This document shows, in pieces, positions 26,568-34,553 of a stretch of 36,253 nt of DNA. Location of the stretch: assembly GCA_003521845.1 (NCBI GenBank), contig DPHB01000009.1, positions 927-37,179 on the forward strand, in the 5' to 3' direction. This DNA comes from Oceanospirillaceae bacterium. GTDB taxonomy: Bacteria; Pseudomonadota; Gammaproteobacteria; Pseudomonadales; Balneatricaceae. Position 1 is the stretch's first letter; each line of letters opens with the position of its first letter. Both the position numbers and the translations under genes were made by a program. Under the pieces are notes generated by a model, which had not been told where the DNA came from, searched no databases, and saw nothing but the letters and a program-made list of their open reading frames with translations.

Positions 26568-27116
26568 ATGTTATTTCAACGCATGGCTCGTTTTCTAATT
26601 GGCAGTATGTTGCTTACTAGCACACTCCTGATTGGTTTATATGGTTGTACACCGAGCATCCAAAATAACAGCCTAAAAATCTACCAGCCAAGCGTAACCT
26701 ATGGCCACGATCCGATTATGACTCAAGCCTATTTGGACAACTGTGGTGATTGCCACTTTGCTTACCCACCACAACTATTACCTAAACAAAGTTGGCAAAA
26801 AATCATGGCCAATTTAGATAACCATTTTGATGACAACGCAGAATTGGAAGCAGAAGAGTTACAAATAATCAGCGATTATCTAGCACGATTATCGGATAAG
26901 CCTTCTTTGCTTTATCGCGCCAAGAATGATGGCGCAGCACCAATCCGTATTACGCAGCTCAAGTACTTCACTTGGGAGCATCATGATTTTCCTAGGCGCT
27001 GGGTGGAAGACAACCCAGAAGTCGTTTCATTAAGTAACTGTAATGCCTGTCACCGCACCACCTCAAGAGGCGAAATGTTTGACGAACATAGCGTCGACAT
27101 TCCTGGTGTCTGGTAA
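26568..27116 (+). CDS. dihaem cytochrome c (DHC-like) lipoprotein
   Basis: A 182-residue protein with an N-terminal signal and lipobox LYGC (Cys27), two haem c motifs CGDCH (Cys59, Cys62, His63) and CNACH (Cys158, Cys161, His162). Spacing and the C-terminal CHRTTSRGEMFDEHSVDIPG resemble the dihaem cytochrome c family (DHC) that pairs with SHP or b-type partners in other bacteria. It probably sits on the periplasmic face of a membrane as an electron carrier. AAGGAGG about 6 bases before the ATG is a strong ribosome-binding site. It is 69 bases upstream of the Ser-rich protein gene and may be in the same operon; electron donor and acceptor are unknown. Confidence 0.86.
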   Translation: MLFQRMARFLIGSMLLTSTLLIGLYGCTPSIQNNSLKIYQPSVTYGHDPIMTQAYLDNCGDCHFAYPPQLLPKQSWQKIMANLDNHFDDNAELEAEELQIISDYLARLSDKPSLLYRAKNDGAAPIRITQLKYFTWEHHDFPRRWVEDNPEVVSLSNCNACHRTTSRGEMFDEHSVDIPGVW

Positions 27117-27185
27117 CAACCCACTATTTACTCGCTAACCAATACTTTAGCTAAGCATCATAACCACCATGGGAGGTATATCACC

Positions 27186-27653
27186 ATGCAAAGAAGACAA
27201 GCACTTAAATCACTATTAGTGGCCAAGGGTTTGCTGTTAAGCGGCCTAACCGTTTCCGGTTCTGTTTGGGCCGGTTCTGGCCCATCGGCACCATCTGGCC
27301 CATCAGGACCATCTTCGTCTGGCGGATCCTCCTCAGATGGATCTTCCTCATCCAACTATTCCTCTGGGCCAAGCGGCCCATCTAATCGCTCTTCGGGGCC
27401 ATCTGGAGCATCAAGCCCATCAGGCCCAGGATCATCCTCACGTGGATCTTTTCCTTCGTCTCCCTCAGCCGTATCTAGGCCCTCCACTGCGTCTCGTCCT
27501 AGTGGCCCTGACGATTACCTAGAAGGCAACCATGCGGAGAATGAAGAAGAGCAACACGCTCTGATCAATCGCATCGAGAATCAACTACAAAGCGATGGCC
27601 TACAAACCGTTTCTAGTACAAACTTAGAAGCCACCCTAGCGGAGTTTCAATAA
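27186..27653 (+). CDS. Ser/Gly/Pro-rich low-complexity exported protein
   Basis: A 155-residue protein of unknown function. Residues 1-29 look like a Tat-type signal: RRQALKSLL, a hydrophobic stretch, and cleavage near VWA. Residues 30-108 are low complexity, with about 35 serines in 79 positions and six GPS triplets in a GPSGPS pattern. Residues 109-155 form an acidic, probably helical tail (DDYLEG, ENEEEQHALINRIENQL). GGGAGG lies about 10 bases before the ATG. Its stop TAA overlaps the ATG of the next gene by 1 base. The low-complexity part resembles collagen-like spacers or extended linkers. No family is recognised. Confidence 0.7.
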   Translation: MQRRQALKSLLVAKGLLLSGLTVSGSVWAGSGPSAPSGPSGPSSSGGSSSDGSSSSNYSSGPSGPSNRSSGPSGASSPSGPGSSSRGSFPSSPSAVSRPSTASRPSGPDDYLEGNHAENEEEQHALINRIENQLQSDGLQTVSSTNLEATLAEFQ

Positions 27654-27931
27654 TGCGTAAAATCATCAGCTTATTTGTCGTTGCCGTGCTTTTGAGTGCG
27701 TGCCAACTTGGCGGCGGTGTTCGTAGTATGGACCATAGACAAAGCCTAATGAGTGCCCTTGATAGCCAACAGGATGGCTACGCAGGCCTTATTGCCGAAA
27801 CTGGCGAAAGCTTTACCATACAATCGACCTCAGCGAGTAGCACTAAGCTATGTCGTGTCGTCTCTATCAAAAGCGGCGAACGTTATATTGTAGAAAGCTT
27901 CTGCAAAGCCAAGGGCGGTACTTGGCGCTAA
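27653..27931 (+). CDS. small lipoprotein, 17-kDa-surface-antigen-like C-terminus
   Basis: A 92-residue protein with a signal peptide and lipobox LSAC (Cys17). The C-terminal part LCRVVSIKSGERYIVESFCK with Cys67 and Cys84, followed by GGTW, looks like the CR-x-C-GxW ending of rickettsial-type 17 kDa surface antigens, although the glycine-zipper part of those proteins is absent. The two cysteines could form a disulfide in the periplasm. Its ATG overlaps the previous stop by 1 base and the next ATG follows directly after its stop, so translation of the three genes is probably coupled. Function unknown. Confidence 0.72.
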   Translation: MRKIISLFVVAVLLSACQLGGGVRSMDHRQSLMSALDSQQDGYAGLIAETGESFTIQSTSASSTKLCRVVSIKSGERYIVESFCKAKGGTWR

Positions 27932-28639
27932 ATGGAAACAGCCACCACTGACTACCAGCTGACCTGTAGCCGTGTAGACGTCATCCTAAACTGCCAACTA
28001 ACACCTCCACTAGCCCGTCTAGTGGAGGTAATGTTATGTGGCTGGCAATTAACAAAAGCTGCTAACGCTAATCAGGAAGACCAGTTCGACATCAAGACTA
28101 ATCAGGCTGATAAGTATCAGGTTTACGCACCAGCGATAGACTTTGACAAAACTCATTCTGATTTGGTCGACGCCTTTAACGAACTGCTCATCTGCATCGC
28201 CTACCTAGCCTGTAAAAAAGCGCCTAACATGCGCCTAATACATGGTGGTGCCATGGTGCGAGATGGCAGGATAGAAATCCTTTTGGGCGGCCACAAGGCG
28301 GGAAAATCATCCTACCTAGCACGCTACTGCAACCAACAAGATGCCCTAATTAGTGATGACTTGTTACTCATCGATGAAGAGCACCAGCTATTTGGCTTAG
28401 GCTTTCCTTTGCGTCTGCGACGTCCCATTGCCGACGACATTCTAGCGAAGGTAGGCGCTAAGCAGATGCTAGCGGGCCACGCCTTAGTTTATCTAGGCCC
28501 CAAGGCATTTGCCATGTACCCCGCAGGCAAAGCTTTAGAGCCAGACCGCTTGTACCTACTAGAAAACTACCAAAGCCAACGCATGATGCGTTACAAATGG
28601 CGTAGCATGATAGAACAACGATTGATCCCTGTTGCTTAG
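27932..28639 (+). CDS. HPr kinase/phosphorylase-like P-loop protein
   Basis: A 235-residue cytoplasmic protein, with no signal peptide. IHGGAMV is followed by a Walker A loop LGGHKAGKSS (about 118-127) and a Walker B-like ALISDDLLLI (about 138-147), the order and spacing of HprK-related kinases (the C-terminal catalytic domain, not the HprK N-domain). True HprK also needs a PTS HPr partner; none is in the window. Related HprK-like proteins occur in peptide and cofactor modification clusters and can phosphorylate serine. It is translationally coupled to the lipoprotein and the Ser-rich protein genes, which are its most likely partners (inference). Confidence 0.72.
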   Translation: METATTDYQLTCSRVDVILNCQLTPPLARLVEVMLCGWQLTKAANANQEDQFDIKTNQADKYQVYAPAIDFDKTHSDLVDAFNELLICIAYLACKKAPNMRLIHGGAMVRDGRIEILLGGHKAGKSSYLARYCNQQDALISDDLLLIDEEHQLFGLGFPLRLRRPIADDILAKVGAKQMLAGHALVYLGPKAFAMYPAGKALEPDRLYLLENYQSQRMMRYKWRSMIEQRLIPVA

Positions 28640-28774
28640 ATATAAAACAAAGCACCAAGTCTATACCAATTAATATGCCCCACCCCCCTATATTTGTTAT
28701 TGGCCCCTCACTAATTGCAAGCGTTAGAATGGCTTGTGTACACAATACTCAAATCCATTATGGGAGAGACCCAC

Positions 28775-29893
28775 TTGGCAACTATTACTTTGCGAGCAAA
28801 AGGTTTATCCATAACTACTCCCGAATATAAGGACGTTTACTTCAACTATTACTGGCTACGCGACAACTGCCCCACCTCTTTCCATCCCGAGATTCAAGAA
28901 CGTACCTTTGATATCTGCCAACTACAACAAGCACCATGCGCACAACAAGCTGAAGTTATTGATGACAAGCTAGTCATAAACTGGGCCAATGAAGACCATA
29001 CGAGTGAATTCGATTTTGCTTGGCTATTAGCTTGGCAAGCACAGCCAGGGCGAGAAGATGCGGCAGCCTTGCCACGTAAGCACTGGTTTGGGGACTATTA
29101 CCCAAAGCTATTCCGCGCAACACAGGCAGATCTTGAAAACACTCTAGAAAACCGCTTAAATTGGATTCAAGCCATGCTCGAACACGGTATAGCTATCATC
29201 ACTGGCATGCGTGATAACGATCAGTCAATTACCGATCTGGCCAACCTTATTGGGCACGTGCGACCTTCCGTTGAGGGCTATTATTTTGACGTTAAGGCAA
29301 AAGCTAAAGCAGAAGCCTATAGCCTTTCCTTTACGGCTGCAGCTTTAGAAATGCACACCGACACACCCGCCGAAGAAAATGCCCCAGGCATTCAGTTTTT
29401 GCACTGTCGTGCCAATGATACAACTGGTGGTGACAACCTATTTCTGGACGGCGCAGCGGTAGCAGAGGACTTCCGTAAGTCCAACCCCAAAGGCTTTGAC
29501 ATACTGTCTGGAGTGAGTGTGCCCTTTTACTATGACCACACCAACTTTGATTGGCGTTCACGCCAACGAGTCATAGAAACAGACCATCAAGGCAATGTTA
29601 CTGGCCTCACCGTCTCTCAACATATGGCTGATCTATTCGACTTGCCACAACAACAGCTAGATGACTACTACCCTGCCTTTGTGGAATTTATGCAACTGCT
29701 CAGAAACGAACGCTATTTGATGCGTTTTCGCCTCAATGCCGGTGAGTGCGTGGTATTTGATAACCACCGTATCATTCACGGGCGTGATGCCTACGCAGCC
29801 AACAGTGGTTCTAGGCACCTACGTGGCTGCTACACTGATCGAGGGGAGCTACGTAGTCGTTATCGGACTTTATACAAACAACTAGTTAGCTAA
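28775..29893 (+). CDS. gamma-butyrobetaine dioxygenase-like (TauD/TfdA, BBOX) 2-oxoglutarate oxygenase
   Basis: A 372-residue protein from TTG 28775, chosen because GGGAGAG lies 6-8 bases upstream; ATG 28760 is in frame but has that motif inside it. The N-terminal part has the WLRDNC block of the BBOX/TMLH zinc domain, and the C-terminal part is a 2-oxoglutarate oxygenase: His194-x-Asp196 (EMHTDTP) and His335 (NHRIIHG) form the iron triad. Family role: hydroxylation of gamma-butyrobetaine to carnitine or of related trimethylammonium acids. The zinc motif keeps Cys32 but has Thr34 and His37 where BBOX has Cys, with His75 as fourth ligand. It lies directly before tdh-kbl. Confidence 0.87.
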   Translation: MATITLRAKGLSITTPEYKDVYFNYYWLRDNCPTSFHPEIQERTFDICQLQQAPCAQQAEVIDDKLVINWANEDHTSEFDFAWLLAWQAQPGREDAAALPRKHWFGDYYPKLFRATQADLENTLENRLNWIQAMLEHGIAIITGMRDNDQSITDLANLIGHVRPSVEGYYFDVKAKAKAEAYSLSFTAAALEMHTDTPAEENAPGIQFLHCRANDTTGGDNLFLDGAAVAEDFRKSNPKGFDILSGVSVPFYYDHTNFDWRSRQRVIETDHQGNVTGLTVSQHMADLFDLPQQQLDDYYPAFVEFMQLLRNERYLMRFRLNAGECVVFDNHRIIHGRDAYAANSGSRHLRGCYTDRGELRSRYRTLYKQLVS

Positions 29894-29983
29894 TCATCAA
29901 ATCTACAAAAAGTGTCGTTTTTATCATTGTTTTTAATACTAAAGTCTCATAGCCTATATTCAACATACTTTTGAGGAATAGTG

Positions 29984-31018
29984 ATGAAAGCACTAGTAAA
30001 GAAGCATGCCCAAGAGGGTCTTTGGTTGGACGACGTACCTATGCCCGAAGTGGGCGGTAATGACGTTTTAATAAAAATTCACAAAACCGCTATCTGCGGC
30101 ACCGATGTGCATATCTACAATTGGGATAGTTGGGCACAAAAGACCATTCCTGTGCCTATGACCGTAGGCCATGAATTTGCCGGCGAAATCGTTGAGATGG
30201 GCAGCAATGTAACAGGCCTACAAATTGGCGACATTGTGTCTGGTGAAGGTCACGTAGTCTGCGAACGCTGCCGCAACTGTTTGGCCGGCCGTCGCCACCT
30301 GTGCCCTAATACAGTGGGTGTTGGTGTTAACCGTACCGGTGCCTTTGCTGAATACCTAGCTATTCCTGCTAGCAACGTATTCCGCCCTAACATTTATATC
30401 CCTACGGATCTGCTCGCCATCTTTGATCCATATGGCAACGCCGTACATACCGCCCTATCATTCAATATGGTAGGTGAAGACGTCATCATCACTGGTGCTG
30501 GCCCTATCGGTATCATGGCCGCCATGGTGGCTGGCCACTGTGGTGCCCGCAATATTATCCTTACAGATATTAACGAATACCGCCTAGATCTCGCCAAGCG
30601 TATTGTGCCAAGAGTGCAGCCTATTAATGTAGCCAAACAAGAAATCACCCGTGAATTTATGGAGAGCCTAGGTATCCTGGAAGGCTTTGATGTGTGCTTA
30701 GAAATGTCTGGATCTGGCGCTGCCTTTAAGGACGTACTGGGCAAGATGATCAATGGCGGCAGCATTGCTATGCTTGGCCTAGTACCCGATGATACGGGCA
30801 TTCCTTGGACCGATGTGGTTTTCAAAGGCCTCAACATCAAGGGTATTTATGGCCGTGAAATGTACGAGACTTGGTACAAGATGGTGATGATGATCCAAAG
30901 TGGCCTACCGGTCGAACGCATGATTACTCACCGCTTCCACTATACGGATTTTCAACAAGGCTTTGACGTCATGCGTTCGGGCAATTCTGGCAAGGTCATC
31001 TTAAACTGGAACGACTAA
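29984..31018 (+). CDS. tdh: L-threonine 3-dehydrogenase
   Basis: A 344-residue zinc-dependent dehydrogenase from ATG 29984 with GAGG 7 bases upstream; a GTG one codon earlier is the less likely start. Catalytic zinc ligands Cys38, His63 and Glu64 (ICGTDVH, GHEFAGE) and the structural zinc cysteines 93, 96, 99, 107 are present, with the NAD fold at GAGPIGIMAA. It oxidises threonine to 2-amino-3-oxobutyrate, which Kbl cleaves to glycine and acetyl-CoA. kbl follows 13 bases downstream, the standard operon arrangement. Length is near the E. coli enzyme. Confidence 0.97.
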   Translation: MKALVKKHAQEGLWLDDVPMPEVGGNDVLIKIHKTAICGTDVHIYNWDSWAQKTIPVPMTVGHEFAGEIVEMGSNVTGLQIGDIVSGEGHVVCERCRNCLAGRRHLCPNTVGVGVNRTGAFAEYLAIPASNVFRPNIYIPTDLLAIFDPYGNAVHTALSFNMVGEDVIITGAGPIGIMAAMVAGHCGARNIILTDINEYRLDLAKRIVPRVQPINVAKQEITREFMESLGILEGFDVCLEMSGSGAAFKDVLGKMINGGSIAMLGLVPDDTGIPWTDVVFKGLNIKGIYGREMYETWYKMVMMIQSGLPVERMITHRFHYTDFQQGFDVMRSGNSGKVILNWND

Positions 31019-31031
31019 TTAAAGGTCTACT

Positions 31032-32222
31032 ATGAGCTACGCAAAATTAAAAAGCAGTTTTGCTGCGGATATCAACGATATAAAAAGCGCCGGCCTATGG
31101 AAAGAGGAACGCGTCATTGCCTCTGACCAAAGCAACGACATCACCTTGTCTGATGGTTCAGAAGTGGTGAACATGTGCGCTAACAACTACCTAGGCCTAG
31201 CGAACCATCCCGACGTGAAACAAGCGGCCAGTGACGGCATAGATAAATGGGGCTTCGGTTTAGCATCTGTACGTTTTATCTGCGGTACCCAAGGCATTCA
31301 CAAAACCCTTGAAGACAGGGTTAGTGACTTCTTGGGCATGGAAGACACTATTCTTTATGCTGCCTGTTTCGATGCCAACACGGGTCTGTTTGAAACTATT
31401 CTAGGAGCCGAAGATGCCATCATCTCCGATGAACTCAACCACGCTTCTATTATCGATGGTGTGCGGCTTTGCAAAGCCGACCGCTACCGTTACAAAAACA
31501 ATGATATGGCCGACTTGGAAGCCCAACTAATAGCTGCCAAAGAAGCGGGCGCTAGACGCATTCTAATCACCACTGACGGCGTTTTCTCTATGGATGGCAC
31601 CATTGCTCAGTTGGACACTATCTGCGACCTAGCAGATCAATATGGCGCCCTTGTGCATCATGATGACTGTCATGCCGTAGGCTTTATGGGCAAGACTGGC
31701 CGTGGCGTGCATGAGCATTGTGGCGTTATGGATCGCGTGGATATTATTACTGGTACTTTTGGTAAAGCCTTGGGTGGTGGTTCTGGTGGTTATACCTCTG
31801 GCCGCCAGGAAATCATTGATATCCTGCGCCAGCGTTCGCGCCCTTACCTTTTCTCTAACACCTTGGCACCGGCAATCTGCGCAGCGTCCTTAAAAGTGTT
31901 GGACATGTTGCAAGCATCCACGCAGTTGCGCGATCGCTTACATGACAATACCCAATACTTCCGTGAACAGATGCAAGCCGCTGGTTTTGCCGTACCTGCT
32001 GGGGATCACCCTATTGTGCCAGTGATGCTTGGTGAAGCGAAGTTAGCGCAAAAGATGTCTAAACGCTTATTAGAGTTAGGCATCTACGCCGTAGGATTCT
32101 TCTTCCCGGTAGTGCCTAAAGGCAAGGCACGTATTCGTGTGCAAATCTCCGCAGCTCATACCAAGGCAGATCTTGATAAAGCCGTAGCTGCATTTAGCCA
32201 AGCTCAAGCAGAGTTAAATTAG
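31032..32222 (+). CDS. kbl: glycine C-acetyltransferase (2-amino-3-ketobutyrate CoA ligase)
   Basis: A 396-residue PLP enzyme of the alpha-oxoamine synthase family, with ANNYLGLANHP, DDCHAVGFMG and TGTFGKALGGGSGGY; Lys245 in the last motif binds PLP, one position off the E. coli enzyme. It cleaves 2-amino-3-oxobutyrate with CoA to glycine and acetyl-CoA. AAAGG precedes the ATG. It is the second gene of the tdh-kbl operon. With the DMGDH-like enzyme it feeds the glycine pool from two directions. Confidence 0.97.
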   Translation: MSYAKLKSSFAADINDIKSAGLWKEERVIASDQSNDITLSDGSEVVNMCANNYLGLANHPDVKQAASDGIDKWGFGLASVRFICGTQGIHKTLEDRVSDFLGMEDTILYAACFDANTGLFETILGAEDAIISDELNHASIIDGVRLCKADRYRYKNNDMADLEAQLIAAKEAGARRILITTDGVFSMDGTIAQLDTICDLADQYGALVHHDDCHAVGFMGKTGRGVHEHCGVMDRVDIITGTFGKALGGGSGGYTSGRQEIIDILRQRSRPYLFSNTLAPAICAASLKVLDMLQASTQLRDRLHDNTQYFREQMQAAGFAVPAGDHPIVPVMLGEAKLAQKMSKRLLELGIYAVGFFFPVVPKGKARIRVQISAAHTKADLDKAVAAFSQAQAELN

Positions 32223-32240
32223 ATTTAAATTGGAGTCAAA

Positions 32241-32525
32241 TTACTGTGAGACTATAGATATTTGGCAACCCAAAGCCTCAACCACTTTCGATACGGTGGT
32301 GAAGTTAGGGTTGCCATGTTCACTTAAAGTTCGGTATAAGCTCTGTCTGCTTACACCGGCTTTTGCAGCAACCTCTGTCATACCTTTCGCTCTTGCCACA
32401 TGACCTAGTGCACGTATGAACCCTTCTGGACCGTTTTCTTCCATAAATACCGAAAGGTAAGCTTCGACATCTTCTTGTGAATTAACGTCAGCGGCAAACT
32501 CAAAGGGCCTTGTTTTTATGGCCAT
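32241..32525 (-). CDS. HI1420-family antitoxin (Xre-type HTH)
   Basis: A 94-residue protein with an Xre-like helix-turn-helix (MTEVAAKAGVSRQSLYRTLS) and the characteristic ending NPNFTTVSKVVEALGCQISI of the putative addiction-module antidote family (HI1420). It lies 3 bases downstream of the toxin gene, so toxin is first and antitoxin second, as is common for this family. Role: binds and neutralises the toxin and represses the operon. It ends 18 bases from the convergent kbl gene. Confidence 0.9.
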   Translation of the reverse strand: MAIKTRPFEFAADVNSQEDVEAYLSVFMEENGPEGFIRALGHVARAKGMTEVAAKAGVSRQSLYRTLSEHGNPNFTTVSKVVEALGCQISIVSQ

Positions 32526-32528
32526 AAC

Positions 32529-32828
32529 TTATTCCTCTAGCTGTACTAGCAATTGATAAGCACGTTTAATATCACGTGTTTGAGTCGTTTTATTGCCCGC
32601 ATACATCAATATAACTACCGTTTCTTCATGTATAGTGAAGTAGATCCGTAATCCGCCAGCAAAGAAACAACGCAACTCATACAAGTTGGTAGCTATGGAT
32701 TTATAATCCCCAAAATGACCTTCAAGTATTCGATCAAAGCGAGCATCTAAACGATAGCGTGTCTTTTTATCTTTTATACTGCTGAGCCAATCATCAAATA
32801 TAGCAGTAGTTCGAATTGTATAATTCAA
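32529..32828 (-). CDS. RelE/ParE-superfamily toxin, HI1419 type
   Basis: A 99-residue protein with the family motifs NLYELRCFFAGGLRIYFTIH and the C-terminal GNKTTQTRDIKRAYQL. Length and pattern match HI1419-like toxins, which are RelE-type ribonucleases in related systems. It begins the two-gene toxin-antitoxin unit, overlapping nothing else. Codon use is more AT-rich than that of the flanking kbl and amidase genes, consistent with acquisition (inference). Confidence 0.9.
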   Translation of the reverse strand: MNYTIRTTAIFDDWLSSIKDKKTRYRLDARFDRILEGHFGDYKSIATNLYELRCFFAGGLRIYFTIHEETVVILMYAGNKTTQTRDIKRAYQLLVQLEE

Positions 32829-32944
32829 TTGTAACGGTTAGGCGACACATTAACAAACACTATTGAATCAGTATCACCTAACGCACTCCCTTGCCTCTGG
32901 CTAAGTTGTCCCTTTAGTCTAGTGCACAAATTGAAACTTGAGCG

Positions 32945-33169
32945 TCAAGTAGAATAGCTACTGGTAATACCTAGAAAGGGCAAGAACCAGCCCATCCACC
33001 ACAGATAGACTGAGCTAGCGGCAATCAGTTCGTCTTTGGCACCGACAAAGTTACCTACGACCAAACCATAAACAATGGTAGCTGACGATATGGCCAATAC
33101 CGAAGGTACAGCAAAACGTACAAAGTACGCCTTTGCCAGCCAATAAAGCCATGTTAATCTGCCATGAAA
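32945..33169 (-). pseudogene. decayed membrane-protein fragment
   Basis: Reverse-strand frame open for 74 codons between TGA at 33170-33172 and TGA at 32945-32947. It reads like protein (for example WLYWLAKAYFVRFAVPSVLA and SVYLWWMGWFLPFLGI) with two probable membrane segments, but has no ATG, GTG or plausible start with a ribosome-binding site near its beginning. It lies between the toxin-antitoxin pair and the amidase promoter. A remnant of a longer permease or small membrane protein is the best reading; a non-coding coincidence is possible. No other feature is seen between 32829 and 33191. Confidence 0.35.
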
Positions 33170-33191
33170 TCAATCATTGCAGATAGGCCTC

Positions 33192-34553
33192 ATGAGCACT
33201 CAAATCTTTGCCACTATTAGCGACCTTGTGGAGCAGGTGCAAACCCAGCCAGCACGGGCCGACGACCTGCGTCAGCAAGCTTATGCCAATCTATTAGCCA
33301 GCCATGATCAATACCAAGCCTACCGAGAGCACCGAGGGCCCAACGACAGCGCTAGCTACCCAGCGGGCTTACTCAATGGCATCAGTGTATCAGTGAAAGA
33401 CTTGTACGGTGTCAGCGGTATGAGCACCTACGTTGGCACACCTTATGCCTTCACTAAGTTCGCCAACAACGGCCCGCTAGTGCAAGCCCTGATTGACCAA
33501 GGTGCCTACATCACTGGCAAGACTCATACGGTAGAATTTGCCTTTGGTGGCCTAGGTACCAACCCCCATTGGCCTGTGCCACATAACCCTGCGGATATGA
33601 CCGAACACCGAGTGCCCGGCGGCTCTAGTTCTGGTGCGCCCGTTTCCCTTCTGACCGAAACCTGCCAGCTAGCCTTAGGCACAGATACTTCTGGCTCCGT
33701 ACGCGTACCAGCCGCCATGTGCGGTACCTTTGGTATCAAAACCAGTAGTGGCCGCTGGAGCAAAGAGCAAGTAGTCCCCTTATCACCCAGTATCGACACG
33801 GCAGGCTTATTGGCCCGCACTGCCGCTGATGCTTTGTGGGGTTTCGCGGTAATGGACCCAGTTAGCCGCGACAACCCACGCCAGCTAGTAGAGACCATTC
33901 AACAGCAAGCCAAGGTCAGCATTAAAGGTGTTAAAATAGGCTTAATACCCGAATACTTTACCGCCTGCGAAGATGGTATCGATCAGCAAGTGATGGCGGC
34001 AGTAAAGCAATTGGAAGCGGAAGGTGCAGAGATAGTTGAATTACAGTGGCCAGACCTTGATGAAAGCTGGCAGTTGTTTTTGTCGGGCGGCTTATCCGCC
34101 GTCGAATTCCCTGAGTTTATCTTTGCGCCAGAAAACCAGCAATGGTTTGACGCCTTGGCAGACACCACCAAAATGCGCTTTCTACATCTACAAGGCACGG
34201 CTCCCGAAGTCTTCCAACAACGTATTAAAGAACTCAACCAGCAGGTGGCCAAGATGCAACAAGCGGCCCATGAGTGCTTAGCCCAAGTAGACCTAGCCAT
34301 CTGTCCAACGGTGCCTATTAGTGCACCACCTTTAGCTCAAGTAACCACTAGCCTAGAAGCCTACAAAGACCGTAACCTAAAGGCCCTAAGCCAAACTCAG
34401 CTGGCCAACTACCAAAACCTTTGTGCCGCCACTCTGCCCGTTGGCTTGAACGCCGCTGGGCTACCCTGCGGCATGCAAATCATCATGCCTCATGGAGAAG
34501 ATGTGGCTTTGATGCAGCGCTCGTGTCAGCTGGAAAGAATTCTTAACGCTTAA
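33192..34553 (+). CDS. amidase signature-family hydrolase
   Basis: A 453-residue protein from ATG 33192; a TTG 15 bases earlier is also in frame, and the ribosome-binding site is weak either way. The amidase Ser-cisSer-Lys triad is visible: Lys69 in SVKDLYG, the GGSSSGAP motif at about 143-150, and the nucleophilic Ser169 in DTSGSVRVPAA. Family members hydrolyse carboxamides, carbamates or acyl-amides. The substrate is not predictable. Its end overlaps the convergent RidA gene by 4 bases; the aromatic-CoA-type genes beyond suggest an aromatic amide, but this is inference. Confidence 0.87.
   Translation: MSTQIFATISDLVEQVQTQPARADDLRQQAYANLLASHDQYQAYREHRGPNDSASYPAGLLNGISVSVKDLYGVSGMSTYVGTPYAFTKFANNGPLVQALIDQGAYITGKTHTVEFAFGGLGTNPHWPVPHNPADMTEHRVPGGSSSGAPVSLLTETCQLALGTDTSGSVRVPAAMCGTFGIKTSSGRWSKEQVVPLSPSIDTAGLLARTAADALWGFAVMDPVSRDNPRQLVETIQQQAKVSIKGVKIGLIPEYFTACEDGIDQQVMAAVKQLEAEGAEIVELQWPDLDESWQLFLSGGLSAVEFPEFIFAPENQQWFDALADTTKMRFLHLQGTAPEVFQQRIKELNQQVAKMQQAAHECLAQVDLAICPTVPISAPPLAQVTTSLEAYKDRNLKALSQTQLANYQNLCAATLPVGLNAAGLPCGMQIIMPHGEDVALMQRSCQLERILNA

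Noticed and set aside
27280..27440. CRISPR-like or satellite repeat in the Ser-rich gene
   Set aside because: The DNA repeats are irregular and follow the GPS/Ser codons; they are coding low complexity, not a separate array.
27186..28639. Lasso-peptide or other RiPP cluster
   Set aside because: No lasso cyclase, B1/B2 proteins, YcaO, radical SAM or lanthipeptide enzyme is present; only the HprK-like gene is shared with such clusters.
32945..33169. Start-less membrane frame as an intact gene
   Set aside because: No usable start codon or ribosome-binding site was found, so it is listed only as a possible remnant.
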